Of a stretch of 64,000 nt of DNA, positions 1 to 9,622 are shown one piece after another. How positions within the stretch are numbered: position 1 is the stretch's first letter; each line of letters opens with the position of its first letter. The DNA is from Aureivirga sp. CE67 (GTDB lineage: Bacteria; Bacteroidota; Bacteroidia; Flavobacteriales; Flavobacteriaceae), in contig NZ_JADOTV010000002.1 in NCBI RefSeq assembly GCF_015767245.1, forward strand, positions 62,001 to 126,000, given 5' to 3'. The notes under the pieces are model-generated. The model saw nothing but the letters and a program-made list of their open reading frames with translations. It ran no database searches and was not told the DNA's origin. A program made the position numbers and the translations under genes.

Positions 1-834
1 AACAGAATCACATCTATTAGTTCAACTATGCAAATTACTAGTGCCATGAAAATGGTATCTGCTGCGAAGTTGAAAAAAGCTCAAGATGCAATCACAGAAA
101 TGCGCCCTTATGCTGATAAGTTAACTGAACTTTTACAAAGTTTAAGCGCAACACTAGACGAAAATGCTGGTGGTGTATATTCTGAGCAAAGAGAAGTATC
201 TAAAGTATTACTTGTTCCTGTAACTTCAAACAGAGGTTTATGTGGAGGATTCAATTCTTCTATCATCAAAGCAACGAAGAAAGTTGCTGCAGAATACGCA
301 GGAAAAGAAATTGATATTTTAACTATTGGAAAGAAAGGAAACGATCTTTTAGCAAGAGAATTTAATACTATCGAAAATAACAATGAAATTTTTGATGCTA
401 TTACTTACGAAAATGTTTCTGTAATTGCGGAAAAATTAATGAATTTATTCGCAGATGGTAGTTACGATAAAATAGAAATTGTTTACAATAGATTTAAGAA
501 TGCTGCCACGCAAATTGCTACTGTAGAACAATTTTTACCAATCAAACCAGTGGAGAAAGATTCTAATGTTGTATTAGATTATATCTTTGAGCCATCTAAA
601 GATGAAATCGTTTTAGACTTAGTTCCTAAATCGTTAAAAACACAATTATTAAAAGCTATAAGAGATTCATTCGCTGCGGAACATGGTGCTCGTATGACTG
701 CAATGCATAAAGCAACTGATAACGCAACTGAATTGAAGAATGAGTTATTATTAACTTATAACAAAGCTCGTCAGGCTGCAATTACAAACGAGATCTTAGA
801 GATCGTTGGTGGAGCGGAAGCTTTAAATAACTAA
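1..834 (+). CDS. atpG: ATP synthase F1 subunit gamma, 5' end cut by the window
   Basis: This is the central rotor-shaft subunit of F1Fo ATP synthase, which couples the membrane proton or sodium gradient to ATP synthesis. The reading frame is open from base 1. The first in-window ATG at 28 lies inside the conserved N-terminal helix (SSTMQITSAMKMVSAAKL), so it is not the start; roughly the first ten residues lie upstream. The C-terminal helix, with RMTAMHKATDNA and ARQAAITNEILEIVGGAEAL, is complete and typical of the family. A strong terminator follows at once, so atpG ends its transcription unit, presumably the atp operon upstream. No anomalies are seen. Confidence 0.97.
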   Translation, partial: NRITSISSTMQITSAMKMVSAAKLKKAQDAITEMRPYADKLTELLQSLSATLDENAGGVYSEQREVSKVLLVPVTSNRGLCGGFNSSIIKATKKVAAEYAGKEIDILTIGKKGNDLLAREFNTIENNNEIFDAITYENVSVIAEKLMNLFADGSYDKIEIVYNRFKNAATQIATVEQFLPIKPVEKDSNVVLDYIFEPSKDEIVLDLVPKSLKTQLLKAIRDSFAAEHGARMTAMHKATDNATELKNELLLTYNKARQAAITNEILEIVGGAEALNN

Positions 835-874
835 GAATTTCGAGTTGTATTAATTTATAACTTTAAAATATTAG

Positions 875-909
875 AAAACCCACAGAATATTTCTGTGGGT
901 TTTTTGTTT
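875..909 (+). terminator. Rho-independent terminator after atpG
   Basis: A perfect 13-bp stem (875-887 with 891-903) has a 3-nt loop and runs into a T tract. It closes the atpG transcription unit. Confidence 0.9.
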
Positions 910-938
910 TTAATAATAATCGTTAATTTTAAAGTTCT

Positions 939-1844
939 ATGAAAAAATCTATCTTATTATTTTGTTTTCTGATTTCTATAAAATCATTTTCTGTTCATAA
1001 AAATGTTTTGAAAAACTTTAATTATGGAAATGTTTCAGGAGTTTATATTACCGCATGGAATAATGATGGAACTATAAATGACTTTGATATTTTGGTACAG
1101 TTGACTGCAAAACTTGCTGAAAAAGTTTCTTATAAAGATTCCATATTTTTAGATTTTAGAGATGAAACAGCTACTAGTAAACCTCGATATTCTGAAATAA
1201 GAAAAAATAATATAGCTTATGATAAAAAATATGGAATTACTTTTTGTAATTATAGTTTTAAAAATATCAATATTTGGGAGACATTGAAGCTTTTAGAATT
1301 TGCAATGAAAAACGATTTTAAAGAGCAAAAAAGAAAAGTAGTTAGATATGATGATTTTTATGAAAAAACTATTGTAGAATACTTTGGAATGACAGATAAG
1401 TTGATTTCTAAAATTAAAAATTCAGAGGATTCAAGAAATTTAAAAAAGTTGCGAAAAGAAAAAATTTCCTTTTTAGATGAAAATGGAGTTCAAGCTTATT
1501 TTCAAAATGAAACGTATTATTTCACCAATCAAAAAATGACTTTCCAAACTAATTCTTTAGAATATTTATTGACTTTGAATAATGGAATTATGATTTTTGA
1601 TACAAAATCTAGTTTTGTTTATCTTAATCCGGAAATTTCAGTTATGAATAAAATTGAATTAGATTTTTATGAAGAACTTTCTGATTATCCTTTCTACCAT
1701 TATTCCTTTAATATTTATAATAAAAGGAAATTAAAAGAAGGAGTGTTTATTTATAAAGTTATGGATTCAGAGCGAAATAGTTTTGTGTTTTCAGAAGAAA
1801 AAAATGAAATAATAGATTTTTATTTTAAGCCAAAAAATCCTTAA
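939..1844 (+). CDS. Exported protein of unknown function
   Basis: I do not recognise a family for this 301-residue protein. A hydrophobic N-terminus (about residues 1-18, MKKSILLFCFLISIKSFS) looks like a Sec signal peptide, with no lipobox cysteine behind it, so the mature protein is probably periplasmic or outer-membrane associated. The rest is rich in Lys, Asn, Phe and Tyr, with no repeats, no later membrane segment and no clear catalytic motif. It follows the atpG terminator and precedes an unrelated exonuclease gene by 62 bp. Base composition resembles its neighbours. It is probably a real lineage-restricted gene, because the frame is long, starts with a signal peptide and fits the surrounding gene spacing. 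Confidence 0.75.
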   Translation: MKKSILLFCFLISIKSFSVHKNVLKNFNYGNVSGVYITAWNNDGTINDFDILVQLTAKLAEKVSYKDSIFLDFRDETATSKPRYSEIRKNNIAYDKKYGITFCNYSFKNINIWETLKLLEFAMKNDFKEQKRKVVRYDDFYEKTIVEYFGMTDKLISKIKNSEDSRNLKKLRKEKISFLDENGVQAYFQNETYYFTNQKMTFQTNSLEYLLTLNNGIMIFDTKSSFVYLNPEISVMNKIELDFYEELSDYPFYHYSFNIYNKRKLKEGVFIYKVMDSERNSFVFSEEKNEIIDFYFKPKNP

Positions 1845-1906
1845 AATTCTATGTATATTTGGTTTTGTTGAAAAGAAAAAGAATTTTAAAATTTTAAAAA
1901 AAGAGA

Positions 1907-2623
1907 ATGCAACAACCAAAAATCCACTTCGAGAATATTTTATTTTTAGATATTGAAACTGTTCCAGAAACAGAAACATTTGATGAGCTTTCAGATATTA
2001 AAAAAGAGCTTTACGCAGATAAAACTAAATACCAAAGAAAAGATGAAGAAACTCCAGAAGCGTTTTATCATAAAGCAGGAATTTGGGCAGAGTTTGGAAA
2101 AATCATTTGTATTTCTGTTGGGTTTTTTAAACAAAAAGAAGGAGATAGAAACTTTCGTGTTAAATCTTTTTACGGAGAAGAGGAGGAACTTTTAACAGAG
2201 TTTAAAAATCTTTTAGAAACGTATTTTGCACATCCTAAATATTTACTTTGCGCACACAACGGAAAAGAGTTTGATTTTCCTTACATCGCAAGACGAATGG
2301 TGATCAACGGAATTTCTTTACCTCAAAAGTTGAATTTATTTGGTAAAAAACCTTGGGAGATTCCTCATATCGATACGATGGAAATGTGGAAGTTTGGAGA
2401 TTTTAAACATTATACTTCCTTAAAACTGTTGACTACGATTTTAAATATTCCTTCACCAAAAGATGATATTGACGGAAGTCAGGTTGCTGAAGTTTTTTAT
2501 AAAGAAAAAGATATAGATCGAATAATTACTTATTGTGAAAAAGATACAATAACGGTTGCGCAGCTTTTATTGCGTTTCCAGAACCGTCCACTTTTAAAAG
2601 AACACGAGATTATTATTACATAA
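1907..2623 (+). CDS. Predicted 3'-5' exonuclease of the PolB-like DEDDy type
   Basis: This is a 238-residue cytoplasmic RNase H-fold exonuclease of the DEDD superfamily, expected to remove nucleotides from DNA or RNA 3' ends using two metal ions. The three exonuclease motifs are visible: ExoI FLDIETVPE with Asp15 and Glu17, ExoII AHNGKEFDFPYI near residues 116-127, and ExoIII YCEKD near 208-212, whose Tyr marks the DEDDy subgroup. It is the size of stand-alone members of the DNA_pol_B_exo2 family. It sits two genes upstream of an AddA-like helicase-nuclease, which makes a repair role plausible but unproven. The ATG at 1907 places the ExoI motif at the usual distance from the N-terminus. Confidence 0.85.
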   Translation: MQQPKIHFENILFLDIETVPETETFDELSDIKKELYADKTKYQRKDEETPEAFYHKAGIWAEFGKIICISVGFFKQKEGDRNFRVKSFYGEEEELLTEFKNLLETYFAHPKYLLCAHNGKEFDFPYIARRMVINGISLPQKLNLFGKKPWEIPHIDTMEMWKFGDFKHYTSLKLLTTILNIPSPKDDIDGSQVAEVFYKEKDIDRIITYCEKDTITVAQLLLRFQNRPLLKEHEIIIT

Positions 2624-2643
2624 AAAATAAATAAAAAAAAGCT

Positions 2644-3222
2644 ATGAAATATTCTTATTATAGTTTAATTACCATATTGATTTTAAGTTTATCCTCTTGT
2701 AAGTTTTATGGTCCTTTTCAAGGATTATATAGCTATCAAGAAAAAGTAGAAATTGAAAATCCTAATCTAATTCAATTTCCAAAATCTGCTATTTGTGAAT
2801 TGGAAAATAAGGAAACACCAGTAATTTATAAGATTCATGGAGAGGAATTGAAAAGTTGTTTGAACAATTATGATAAATCAATTATTTACTTATGGAGTCC
2901 AAATTGTACTAGTGATGTTTGTATTCCTTTGGATTTAGCGCAAGATTATTGTGATCAAAATAATATAGAATTATTTGTGGTTGCTGAATATTATGATGCT
3001 AAAAAGATGAAAGAGAATTATACTATCGAAAGACCAATTTTTTCCATTGATACAAAGTTTTATAAAACAGATTTGACCAATAAATATCTAAGAGCTTTTT
3101 TTGAAGATGTGACGAATCAAAAAATGAAAGATTTTGAAAAGTTTTATTTTTTTGAAAAAGATGAATTAAAATCAAGCGTTGATTATTTGGAAAAAAACGA
3201 TTATAAAAATATTTTTAACTAA
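2644..3222 (+). CDS. Lipoprotein with a probable thioredoxin-like fold
   Basis: The 192-residue protein starts with a lipoprotein signal peptide ending in LSLSSC, with the lipidated Cys at 19. A stretch near residues 78-112 (IIYLWSPNC, then FVVAEYYD) looks like the beta-alpha-beta start of a thioredoxin fold. Its two cysteines (88 and 93) have four residues between them instead of two, so a standard CxxC redox site is absent. It may be a degenerate redox protein or a structural relative. It starts 20 bp after the exonuclease gene and is followed by a UUCG-loop terminator. Lipidation is likely; the fold is inferred from pattern only. Confidence 0.7.
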   Translation: MKYSYYSLITILILSLSSCKFYGPFQGLYSYQEKVEIENPNLIQFPKSAICELENKETPVIYKIHGEELKSCLNNYDKSIIYLWSPNCTSDVCIPLDLAQDYCDQNNIELFVVAEYYDAKKMKENYTIERPIFSIDTKFYKTDLTNKYLRAFFEDVTNQKMKDFEKFYFFEKDELKSSVDYLEKNDYKNIFN

Positions 3223-3229
3223 TGAAAAG

Positions 3230-3255
3230 AGTTTAACTTCGGTTAGACTTTTTTT
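3230..3255 (+). terminator. Terminator with TTCG tetraloop
   Basis: An 8-bp stem (3230-3237 with 3242-3249, one G-T pair) is capped by TTCG and followed by a T tract. It ends the 1907-3222 transcription unit. Confidence 0.8.
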
Positions 3256-3325
3256 ATGACTTATTTTTACCTTAGAAAACAGTTTTGTGAAAAAAATTAT
3301 TAAAGAAAAAATTACTTATTAACAT

Positions 3326-6300
3326 ATGTCTGAAAAATCAACATTTATTGTTTATAACGCTTCGGCAGGAAGTGGGAAAACTTTTACATTGGTGAAAGAA
3401 ACCTTGGTATTACTGCTTTCTACGAATGATTTAATGCGATATAAGCGAATTTTGGCAATTACGTTTACTAACAAAGCAGCTGGTGAAATGAAGGAAAGAA
3501 TCATTCATTATCTGAAACTTTTTGCTGACAAACAAGAAAATGACATGTTGGATCATGTTTTTCAAATAATCAGTGAAAAAAAGCCAATATCCAAAGAGTT
3601 GATTTGTAATAGAGCTAAAACAGTTTTGGAGAACATTCTTCATAATTATGCTGCTTTTAGTGTGACGACCATTGATAGTTTGACACATCGAATTATCCGT
3701 AGTTTTTCTAAAGATCTTGGTTTGTCTCTGAATTTTGAAGTAGAGATGGATGGAGGTAAATTGATTGAAGAAGCTGTGGATATTCTGATAGCAAAAATTG
3801 GAAAAGACAAAGAAGTTACCAATTTGCTTTTGGATTTTTCGCTTCAAAAATCAGAAGAAGATAAATCTTGGGATATTTCTAGGGAGTTGAAAGAATTTTC
3901 TAGGTCTTTATTGAATGAAGATGATATTCGAGAGTTGGAAAAAGTAAAAGATAAAACGATTCAAGATTATAAAAAACTTCGAAAGTTTATCCGTTCGCAA
4001 AATGAAATTATCGAAGAACAAGCACAGAAAATAGGAAAAGAAGCTTTGGAGTTGATAGAAATGAATGGAATTGAAGTGAAAGATTTTAATCGTTCGGTGA
4101 TTCCAAAATATTTTGAAAAACTTCGAGATGCTTTTAAAGACAATGATTTTTTACCAGATGTTACGGCATTTAAACATTTTGAAAATAATACACTTTATGC
4201 AAAATCAAAACCAGAAGCTGTAAAGCAAAGTATTGATGCGATTGCACCAAAACTAGAAGAGCTTTTTGATGATTCGATGCGTTATGGTAAATATTATTAT
4301 TTAAATAAAAGATATTTGAATAGCATCGTTCCAATGGCGGTTTTGAACGCTGTTCGAAATGAGTTGGAGCAATTAAAAGAAGAAAATAATATTCGTTTAA
4401 ATGCTGAGTTTAACAAAATCATTAATGATGAAATACGAAAGCAACCTGTTCCTTTTATTTATGAAAGGATTGGGCAGCGATATTCGGATTACTTTATTGA
4501 TGAAATGCAAGATACCTCGGTACTTCAATGGGAAAATTTGATTCCACTTATCGGAAATGCTTTGCATAATGAATATGATGATAAATCGAAAGGATTTTTA
4601 CTTTTGGTAGGAGATGCAAAGCAAGCAATTTATAGTTTTCGTGGAGGAAAGGCAGAACAGTTTATTAAACTTTCAGAAGAAGAAAGTGAAGAATTTTTGG
4701 AAGTAGAAACAGAACAAAATCCATTTTACATTGAAAAATCTTTGGAGAACTTGACTACCAACTACCGCAGCCACTCTGCGATTGTGGACTTCACAAATGC
4801 ATTTTTTGTTCATGTTTCAAAATTTTTGAATAATGATTCGTATCAAAATTTATATATAGAAGGAAACCAACAGAACATAAATTCTAGTAAAGAAGGATAT
4901 GTGGAAATTTCTTTTGTAGATAAAAAAAATGCAGAAGCAGAAGAAAAAGATTTGGTTTATCCGAAGCGAGTTTTGGAAATAATTGAAAATATGGATCCGG
5001 CTTTTAATCGAAAAGATATCTGTATTTTGACCCGAAAAACAAAAGATGCAAGAGCTGTTGCTAAATATTTGAGTGAAAATGGTGTGGATATCGTTTCTTC
5101 GGAAACACTTTTAATTAATAATTCAGAGAAAGTTCAATTTATTATTCACCTTTTAAAGTTTATTCATTTTGATATGGATAAGCAAGTGAAGATTAATGCG
5201 CTTTATTTCTTGTATGATCATCTGAAAATTGAGGTGGAAAAACATCATTTCCTAGCTGCTTTTATTGATTTAAATAATAAAGAGTTTTTCGAAAAACTAG
5301 CAGAGTTTGATATCGAATTTGATTATGCAGATTTTCTACAAAAACCATTGATTAATGGAGTAGAACAAATCATAAGAGATTTTAGACTTACGGAAGAAAC
5401 AGATGCTTATTTACAATTTTTCTTGGACTTGGTGATGGAATATCAAGACTCGAAAGGAAATAGTTTATTAGGTTTTCTTTCTTTTTGGGAACAACAAAAG
5501 GAGCGAAAAACAATTATTTCTCCAGAAGGACAAGATGCAGTTCGAATCATGACCATTCATAAATCAAAAGGATTGGAGTTTCCTGTAGTTATTTTTCCAT
5601 ATGATTTAAGTATTTATGGAGAGATTACAAGAAAGTTTTGGTATCCTTTAGACCCAGAAATTTACCAAGGATTTCCGTCTTTAAAAATTGATTATAATAT
5701 CGACAAATTCAAGCTTCTTGGTGGAGCTGCTGAAGAATTGGCTACAAAAAGAGAACATGATTTAGAGTTGGATAATTATAATCTTCTTTATGTTGCTTTG
5801 ACTCGTCCGGTGGAGCAATTGTATATTATTTCTGAGAAAAATATAGATAAAAAAGGAGTTGAAAAAACAAATACGTATTCTGGTTTATTTATCAATTATC
5901 TGAAAATGTTTACGGATGAAAATGCTTGGGATGAAAATAAAGATGTGTATGGATTTGGTTCGAAAGAAAGAAAACATTTACCAGAAAAAGAAACTTCAGA
6001 AATTGATACAATTCAGCAAAAGCGATTTTTATCGACACCTTGGAAAGATCATCAGATTTCGATTGTTACAAGTGCTTCCTTGCTTTGGGATACAGAACAA
6101 GAAGAAGCGATTTCTTATGGAAATCTGATTCATGAAATTGCTTCGAAAATTCTTACAGCAGCAGATATCGAATCTGTGGTAGATACTTATGTTTTTGAAG
6201 GAGTTTTAGAAATTGAACAAAGAGAAGAAATCATCCAAAAGCTTTTTGCAATTGTAGAGCATCCGATTCTTCAACCATTTTTTGAAGAAGGAATTCAAGT

Positions 6301-6595
6301 TTTTAATGAAAGAGAAATTATGGTTCCGAAAACAAAGGAACAGATAGAATATGAAGCTGGAATGAAAGGTTTGAATGAAGATAAAATTAAAACGTACGAA
6401 ATTTTGATTCCGGATCGTATGGTTGTTTTGCCAAATAAAGAAGCTGTTATTATTGATTATAAAACTGGAAAACCTTCTTTTACATATCATAAACAATTGG
6501 AAAGATATGCCGAAGTAATTGAAAAAATGAATTATAAAGTTTCGAAGAAATATTTAGTCTATATTGATGAAGAAATTGTAGTGGAAGAAGTATAA
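3326..6595 (+). CDS. UvrD/RecB-family helicase-nuclease (AddA-like)
   Basis: This 1089-residue superfamily 1A helicase carries a C-terminal RecB-type nuclease and probably processes double-strand breaks as AddA or RecB does. Helicase motifs appear in order: Walker A NASAGSGKTF at 11-20, motif II DEMQD near 391, motif III DAKQAIYSFRGG near 430, MTIHKSKGLEF near 741 and LLYVALTRP near 821. The nuclease end has GNLIHEIA near 931 and IIDYKTGKPS near 1041, the Asp/Lys signature of PD-(D/E)XK enzymes. An AddB-like partner would be expected, but none is adjacent: upstream genes are a lipoprotein and an exonuclease, downstream is kbl. Start ATG at 3326 places Walker A at the usual N-terminal position. 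Confidence 0.92.
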   Translation: MSEKSTFIVYNASAGSGKTFTLVKETLVLLLSTNDLMRYKRILAITFTNKAAGEMKERIIHYLKLFADKQENDMLDHVFQIISEKKPISKELICNRAKTVLENILHNYAAFSVTTIDSLTHRIIRSFSKDLGLSLNFEVEMDGGKLIEEAVDILIAKIGKDKEVTNLLLDFSLQKSEEDKSWDISRELKEFSRSLLNEDDIRELEKVKDKTIQDYKKLRKFIRSQNEIIEEQAQKIGKEALELIEMNGIEVKDFNRSVIPKYFEKLRDAFKDNDFLPDVTAFKHFENNTLYAKSKPEAVKQSIDAIAPKLEELFDDSMRYGKYYYLNKRYLNSIVPMAVLNAVRNELEQLKEENNIRLNAEFNKIINDEIRKQPVPFIYERIGQRYSDYFIDEMQDTSVLQWENLIPLIGNALHNEYDDKSKGFLLLVGDAKQAIYSFRGGKAEQFIKLSEEESEEFLEVETEQNPFYIEKSLENLTTNYRSHSAIVDFTNAFFVHVSKFLNNDSYQNLYIEGNQQNINSSKEGYVEISFVDKKNAEAEEKDLVYPKRVLEIIENMDPAFNRKDICILTRKTKDARAVAKYLSENGVDIVSSETLLINNSEKVQFIIHLLKFIHFDMDKQVKINALYFLYDHLKIEVEKHHFLAAFIDLNNKEFFEKLAEFDIEFDYADFLQKPLINGVEQIIRDFRLTEETDAYLQFFLDLVMEYQDSKGNSLLGFLSFWEQQKERKTIISPEGQDAVRIMTIHKSKGLEFPVVIFPYDLSIYGEITRKFWYPLDPEIYQGFPSLKIDYNIDKFKLLGGAAEELATKREHDLELDNYNLLYVALTRPVEQLYIISEKNIDKKGVEKTNTYSGLFINYLKMFTDENAWDENKDVYGFGSKERKHLPEKETSEIDTIQQKRFLSTPWKDHQISIVTSASLLWDTEQEEAISYGNLIHEIASKILTAADIESVVDTYVFEGVLEIEQREEIIQKLFAIVEHPILQPFFEEGIQVFNEREIMVPKTKEQIEYEAGMKGLNEDKIKTYEILIPDRMVVLPNKEAVIIDYKTGKPSFTYHKQLERYAEVIEKMNYKVSKKYLVYIDEEIVVEEV

Positions 6596-6603
6596 TTATT
6601 AAT

Positions 6604-6611
6604 TACATTTG
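6604..6611 (+). promoter_or_regulatory. -7 promoter element for kbl
   Basis: TACATTTG is an exact match to the Bacteroidota -7 consensus TAnnTTTG, 74 bp before the kbl start. The nearest upstream TTG is 25 bp away, longer than usual, so only the -7 element is well supported. Confidence 0.5.
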
Positions 6612-6685
6612 TAAACATTAAGATTTTTTACAGTCGGTAATTAAACTTTTAAGCAAAAGAATTTTATCTAAAAAAATAAAAAAAT

Positions 6686-7885
6686 ATGTACGGCAAAATC
6701 AAAGAAACTTTAGAACAAGAGATTCAAGAAATAAAAGATGCAGGTTTGTTTAAAAAAGAAAGAATTATTACATCTTCTCAGGATGCAGTAATTAAGATTT
6801 CTACTGGAGAGGAAGTAATCAACTTTTGTGCAAACAACTATTTAGGATTATCAAATAACAAAGAAGTAATCCAAGCTGCAAAAGATACAATGGATACACA
6901 CGGATTTGGAATGTCATCTGTACGTTTTATCTGTGGAACACAAGATATTCACAAGAACTTAGAAGCTAAGATTGCTGAATTTTACCAAACAGAAGATACA
7001 ATTCTTTACGCAGCAGCTTTTGATGCAAATGGAGGAGTTTTTGAACCTTTATTAACAAAAGAAGATGCAATTATTTCTGATTCTTTAAACCATGCTTCAA
7101 TTATTGATGGAGTTAGACTTTGTAAAGCTGCAAGATATCGTTATGATAACAACGATATGCAAAGTTTAGAAGAGCAATTAATCAAAGCTAATGAAGAAAA
7201 CCACAGATTTAAAATCATTGTTACTGATGGTGTTTTCTCAATGGATGGAATTGTTGCAAAATTAGATGAGATTTGTGATTTAGCTGATAAATATGATGCA
7301 CTTGTGATGGTAGATGAGTGTCACGCTGCTGGATTTATCGGAAAAACAGGAAGAGGAACATTAGAGTTGAAAAACGTAATGGGACGTGTAGATATCGTAA
7401 CAGGAACTTTAGGTAAAGCACTTGGAGGAGCAATGGGAGGATATACTACAGGAAAGAAAGAAATCATCGAGATTTTACGTCAACGTTCTAGACCATATTT
7501 ATTCTCAAACTCTTTAGCACCTGCAATTGTTGGAGCTTCTTTAAAAGTATTTGATTTACTTTCTACAGATACTACTTTAAGAGATAAATTAGAGTGGAAT
7601 ACAGATTATTTCAAAAAAGGAATGATTGAAGCTGGATTTGATATTGTAGAAGGAGATTCTGCAATTGTTCCAGTAATGTTATACGATGCGAAATTATCGC
7701 AAGATATGGCTGATATGTTATTAGAAGAAGGAATTTATGTTATTGGATTCTTCTACCCAGTTGTACCTAAAGGAAAAGCTAGAATTAGAGTGCAATTATC
7801 AGCTGCTCATGAGCAAGAACACCTTGATAAAGCGATCAATGCTTTCACAAAAGTAGGTGAAAAGCTAGGTGTGCTTAAAAAATAA
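6686..7885 (+). CDS. kbl: Glycine C-acetyltransferase (2-amino-3-ketobutyrate CoA ligase)
   Basis: This PLP enzyme of the alpha-oxoamine synthase family converts 2-amino-3-oxobutyrate plus CoA to glycine and acetyl-CoA, the second step of threonine breakdown after threonine dehydrogenase. It is 399 residues long, as is usual. The PLP lysine is K244 in [34 protein letters not shown] carries the cofactor-binding Asp and His. Close relatives (8-amino-7-oxononanoate synthase, serine palmitoyltransferase) share this fold, but the N-terminus and the conserved [11 protein letters not shown] fit Kbl best. No threonine dehydrogenase gene is nearby. It has its own candidate promoter. Confidence 0.93.
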   Translation: MYGKIKETLEQEIQEIKDAGLFKKERIITSSQDAVIKISTGEEVINFCANNYLGLSNNKEVIQAAKDTMDTHGFGMSSVRFICGTQDIHKNLEAKIAEFYQTEDTILYAAAFDANGGVFEPLLTKEDAIISDSLNHASIIDGVRLCKAARYRYDNNDMQSLEEQLIKANEENHRFKIIVTDGVFSMDGIVAKLDEICDLADKYDALVMVDECHAAGFIGKTGRGTLELKNVMGRVDIVTGTLGKALGGAMGGYTTGKKEIIEILRQRSRPYLFSNSLAPAIVGASLKVFDLLSTDTTLRDKLEWNTDYFKKGMIEAGFDIVEGDSAIVPVMLYDAKLSQDMADMLLEEGIYVIGFFYPVVPKGKARIRVQLSAAHEQEHLDKAINAFTKVGEKLGVLKK

Positions 7886-7917
7886 AAGAAACTTAATAAG
7901 AAATTAACGAAAAGCCT

Positions 7918-7947
7918 TTGAAAATAGTCTCTTACGGTTTACATTTG
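7918..7947 (+). promoter_or_regulatory. Bacteroidota-type promoter for the OmpA-family gene
   Basis: TTG at 7918-7920, 19 bp, then TACATTTG at 7940-7947 matches the -33/-7 consensus with ideal spacing. Transcription would start near 7954, leaving a short leader before the ATG at 7982. Confidence 0.75.
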
Positions 7948-7981
7948 CCAAAAAATAGTAAATTTTTTAATACACGAAAAA

Positions 7982-9349
7982 ATGAGACATTTATCGAAGG
8001 CTTTTTTAGCCTTTTTACTTTTGGTATGTGTTGGTACAACACAGGCTCAAGATTCTGATAACCCATGGTTAGTAGGAGTCGGTTACAACGCTGTTGATTT
8101 TAACTCAGCAGGAGCTACAGGAAATGGAAGATTTGATGGTTTTTTCAAATTTGACAACTACAATTTTAACGCTACAGCATTTAGATTTTCAGGAGCTCGT
8201 TACTTAGGTTCTGGGTTTAGTGTTGAAGCTGCTTTATCTTTAAACACTATTGATAGATTTGGTGAGACTAAATTAGATAAGGATCTGTCTTACTTAGCAT
8301 TTGATGCAGGAGCTAAGTATGATATCAATAATTTAGTTGGTCAAACAGGATGGTTCGATCCATATTTAGGATTAGGTCTTGGATATGTTTCTGTAGAAGA
8401 TGATGCTACTTCTTCTATTAATGGAACAGCTGGTTTTAACATCTGGTTTGCTGAAAAATTCGGATTATATGTTCAAACTATGTACAAGAGATCTATGAAA
8501 GCTGAGGATGTTGCTAGACATTTTCAACATTCAGCAGGTTTAGTTTACAGATTTGGAGCTAAAGATACTGACAATGATGGTATCGTTGATAAGAAAGATA
8601 AATGTCCAGAAGTATTCGGATTAGAAGAGTTTGACGGATGTCCTGATACAGATGGAGATGGTGTAAAAGATTCAGAAGATGCTTGTCCAGAAATCGCTGG
8701 AGAAAAAGAATTAGGAGGATGTCCTGATGCTGATAAAGATGGTATTGCTGATCAAAATGACGCTTGTCCAAATGCTAAAGGAACAGTGAAAAACGGAGGA
8801 TGTCCTGATACAGATGGAGATGGTGTTGTTGATAAAGATGATGCTTGTCCAAACAAAAAAGGAGAAAAAGGAAACAATGGATGTCCATGGGTTGATACAG
8901 ATGGTGATGGAGTATTAGATAAAGATGATGCTTATCCAAATGATCCAACAATGTGGACTAAAGAGCAATTCTTAAGAAAAGAAAGATTAAAGAATGCAAT
9001 TGCTAAAATTCAAGAGAATGCAAAAGCAATCAAGTTTGGTGTAGGTAGCGCAAGATTTACTCCAAGAAAATCTAAGCAATTAGACGAGATTGTTGCTTTA
9101 ATGAAAGAAAACAAAGATGCTAACTTCTTAATCCAAGGAAACACGGATAACACAGGTTCAGAAGAAATAAACCAAAAATTATCTGTAAGAAGAGCTGAAG
9201 GTGTAAAGAAATACTTAGTAAAAGCAGGAATTGAAGCTTCAAGAATTGAAGTTAAAGGATTAGGAGAGTCTAACCCTATTGATTCTAACGATACTTGGAA
9301 AGGTAGAGCTAAAAACCGTAGAGTTGATTTCGTTATCATTAATCTATAG
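7982..9349 (+). CDS. OmpA-family outer-membrane protein with thrombospondin type 3 repeats
   Basis: The 455-residue protein has a signal peptide (1-22, ending TQAQ), an N-terminal beta-barrel domain (about 25-190), five Asp-rich calcium-binding thrombospondin type 3 repeats (about 195-320, units such as DTDGDGVKDSEDACP) and a C-terminal OmpA domain (about 345-455). The last contains NTDNTGSEEINQKLSVRRAE and GRAKNRRVDFVI, which bind peptidoglycan diaminopimelate. It probably anchors the outer membrane to the wall and may be abundant, as it has one of the best promoters in the window and a strong terminator. Flavobacterial homologues are often major surface antigens; that is general knowledge and not shown here. 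Confidence 0.93.
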   Translation: MRHLSKAFLAFLLLVCVGTTQAQDSDNPWLVGVGYNAVDFNSAGATGNGRFDGFFKFDNYNFNATAFRFSGARYLGSGFSVEAALSLNTIDRFGETKLDKDLSYLAFDAGAKYDINNLVGQTGWFDPYLGLGLGYVSVEDDATSSINGTAGFNIWFAEKFGLYVQTMYKRSMKAEDVARHFQHSAGLVYRFGAKDTDNDGIVDKKDKCPEVFGLEEFDGCPDTDGDGVKDSEDACPEIAGEKELGGCPDADKDGIADQNDACPNAKGTVKNGGCPDTDGDGVVDKDDACPNKKGEKGNNGCPWVDTDGDGVLDKDDAYPNDPTMWTKEQFLRKERLKNAIAKIQENAKAIKFGVGSARFTPRKSKQLDEIVALMKENKDANFLIQGNTDNTGSEEINQKLSVRRAEGVKKYLVKAGIEASRIEVKGLGESNPIDSNDTWKGRAKNRRVDFVIINL

Positions 9350-9374
9350 TTAATACCTAAAAAATAAATTATAA

Positions 9375-9409
9375 AAACCGAGTTACTTTCTTAGTAATTC
9401 GGTTTTTTT
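9375..9409 (+). terminator. Terminator after the OmpA-family gene
   Basis: A 13-bp stem (9375-9387 with 9393-9405, one G-T pair) with a 5-nt loop is followed by a T tract. Confidence 0.9.
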
Positions 9410-9565
9410 ATTAGATATCGTAAATTGCTGAAAATAAAATATTAAGTAATATCTCTTAATATACGCTTAATAAAATAAATGTTTAATTTACATTTTTTTA
9501 ATAAAAATAACTTTAAAGTAAAAATTCCTTTTCATTAAATATATTCTAAGTTTAAGTTCATCTGA

Positions 9566-9573
9566 TAGGTTTG
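9566..9573 (+). promoter_or_regulatory. -7 promoter element for the PhoX-like gene
   Basis: TAGGTTTG is an exact TAnnTTTG match 49 bp before the start codon. No convincing -33 TTG is present, which would suit activator-dependent expression. The rest of 9410-9622 is A+T-rich with no further feature seen. Confidence 0.5.
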
Positions 9574-9622
9574 TAATGCAAAAAAACAAAAAGAGTTAGT
9601 AAGCATAACCAAACCAAAAACA

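Noticed and set aside
8559-8771. Minus-strand ORF rich in His and Leu opposite the OmpA-family gene
   Set aside because: It is a by-product of the repeated Asp-rich calcium-binding repeats on the plus strand.
8560-8960. Tandem repeats that might suggest a CRISPR or VNTR
   Set aside because: They are in-frame thrombospondin type 3 repeats of a protein, with no spacer-repeat structure; no CRISPR was seen anywhere in the window.
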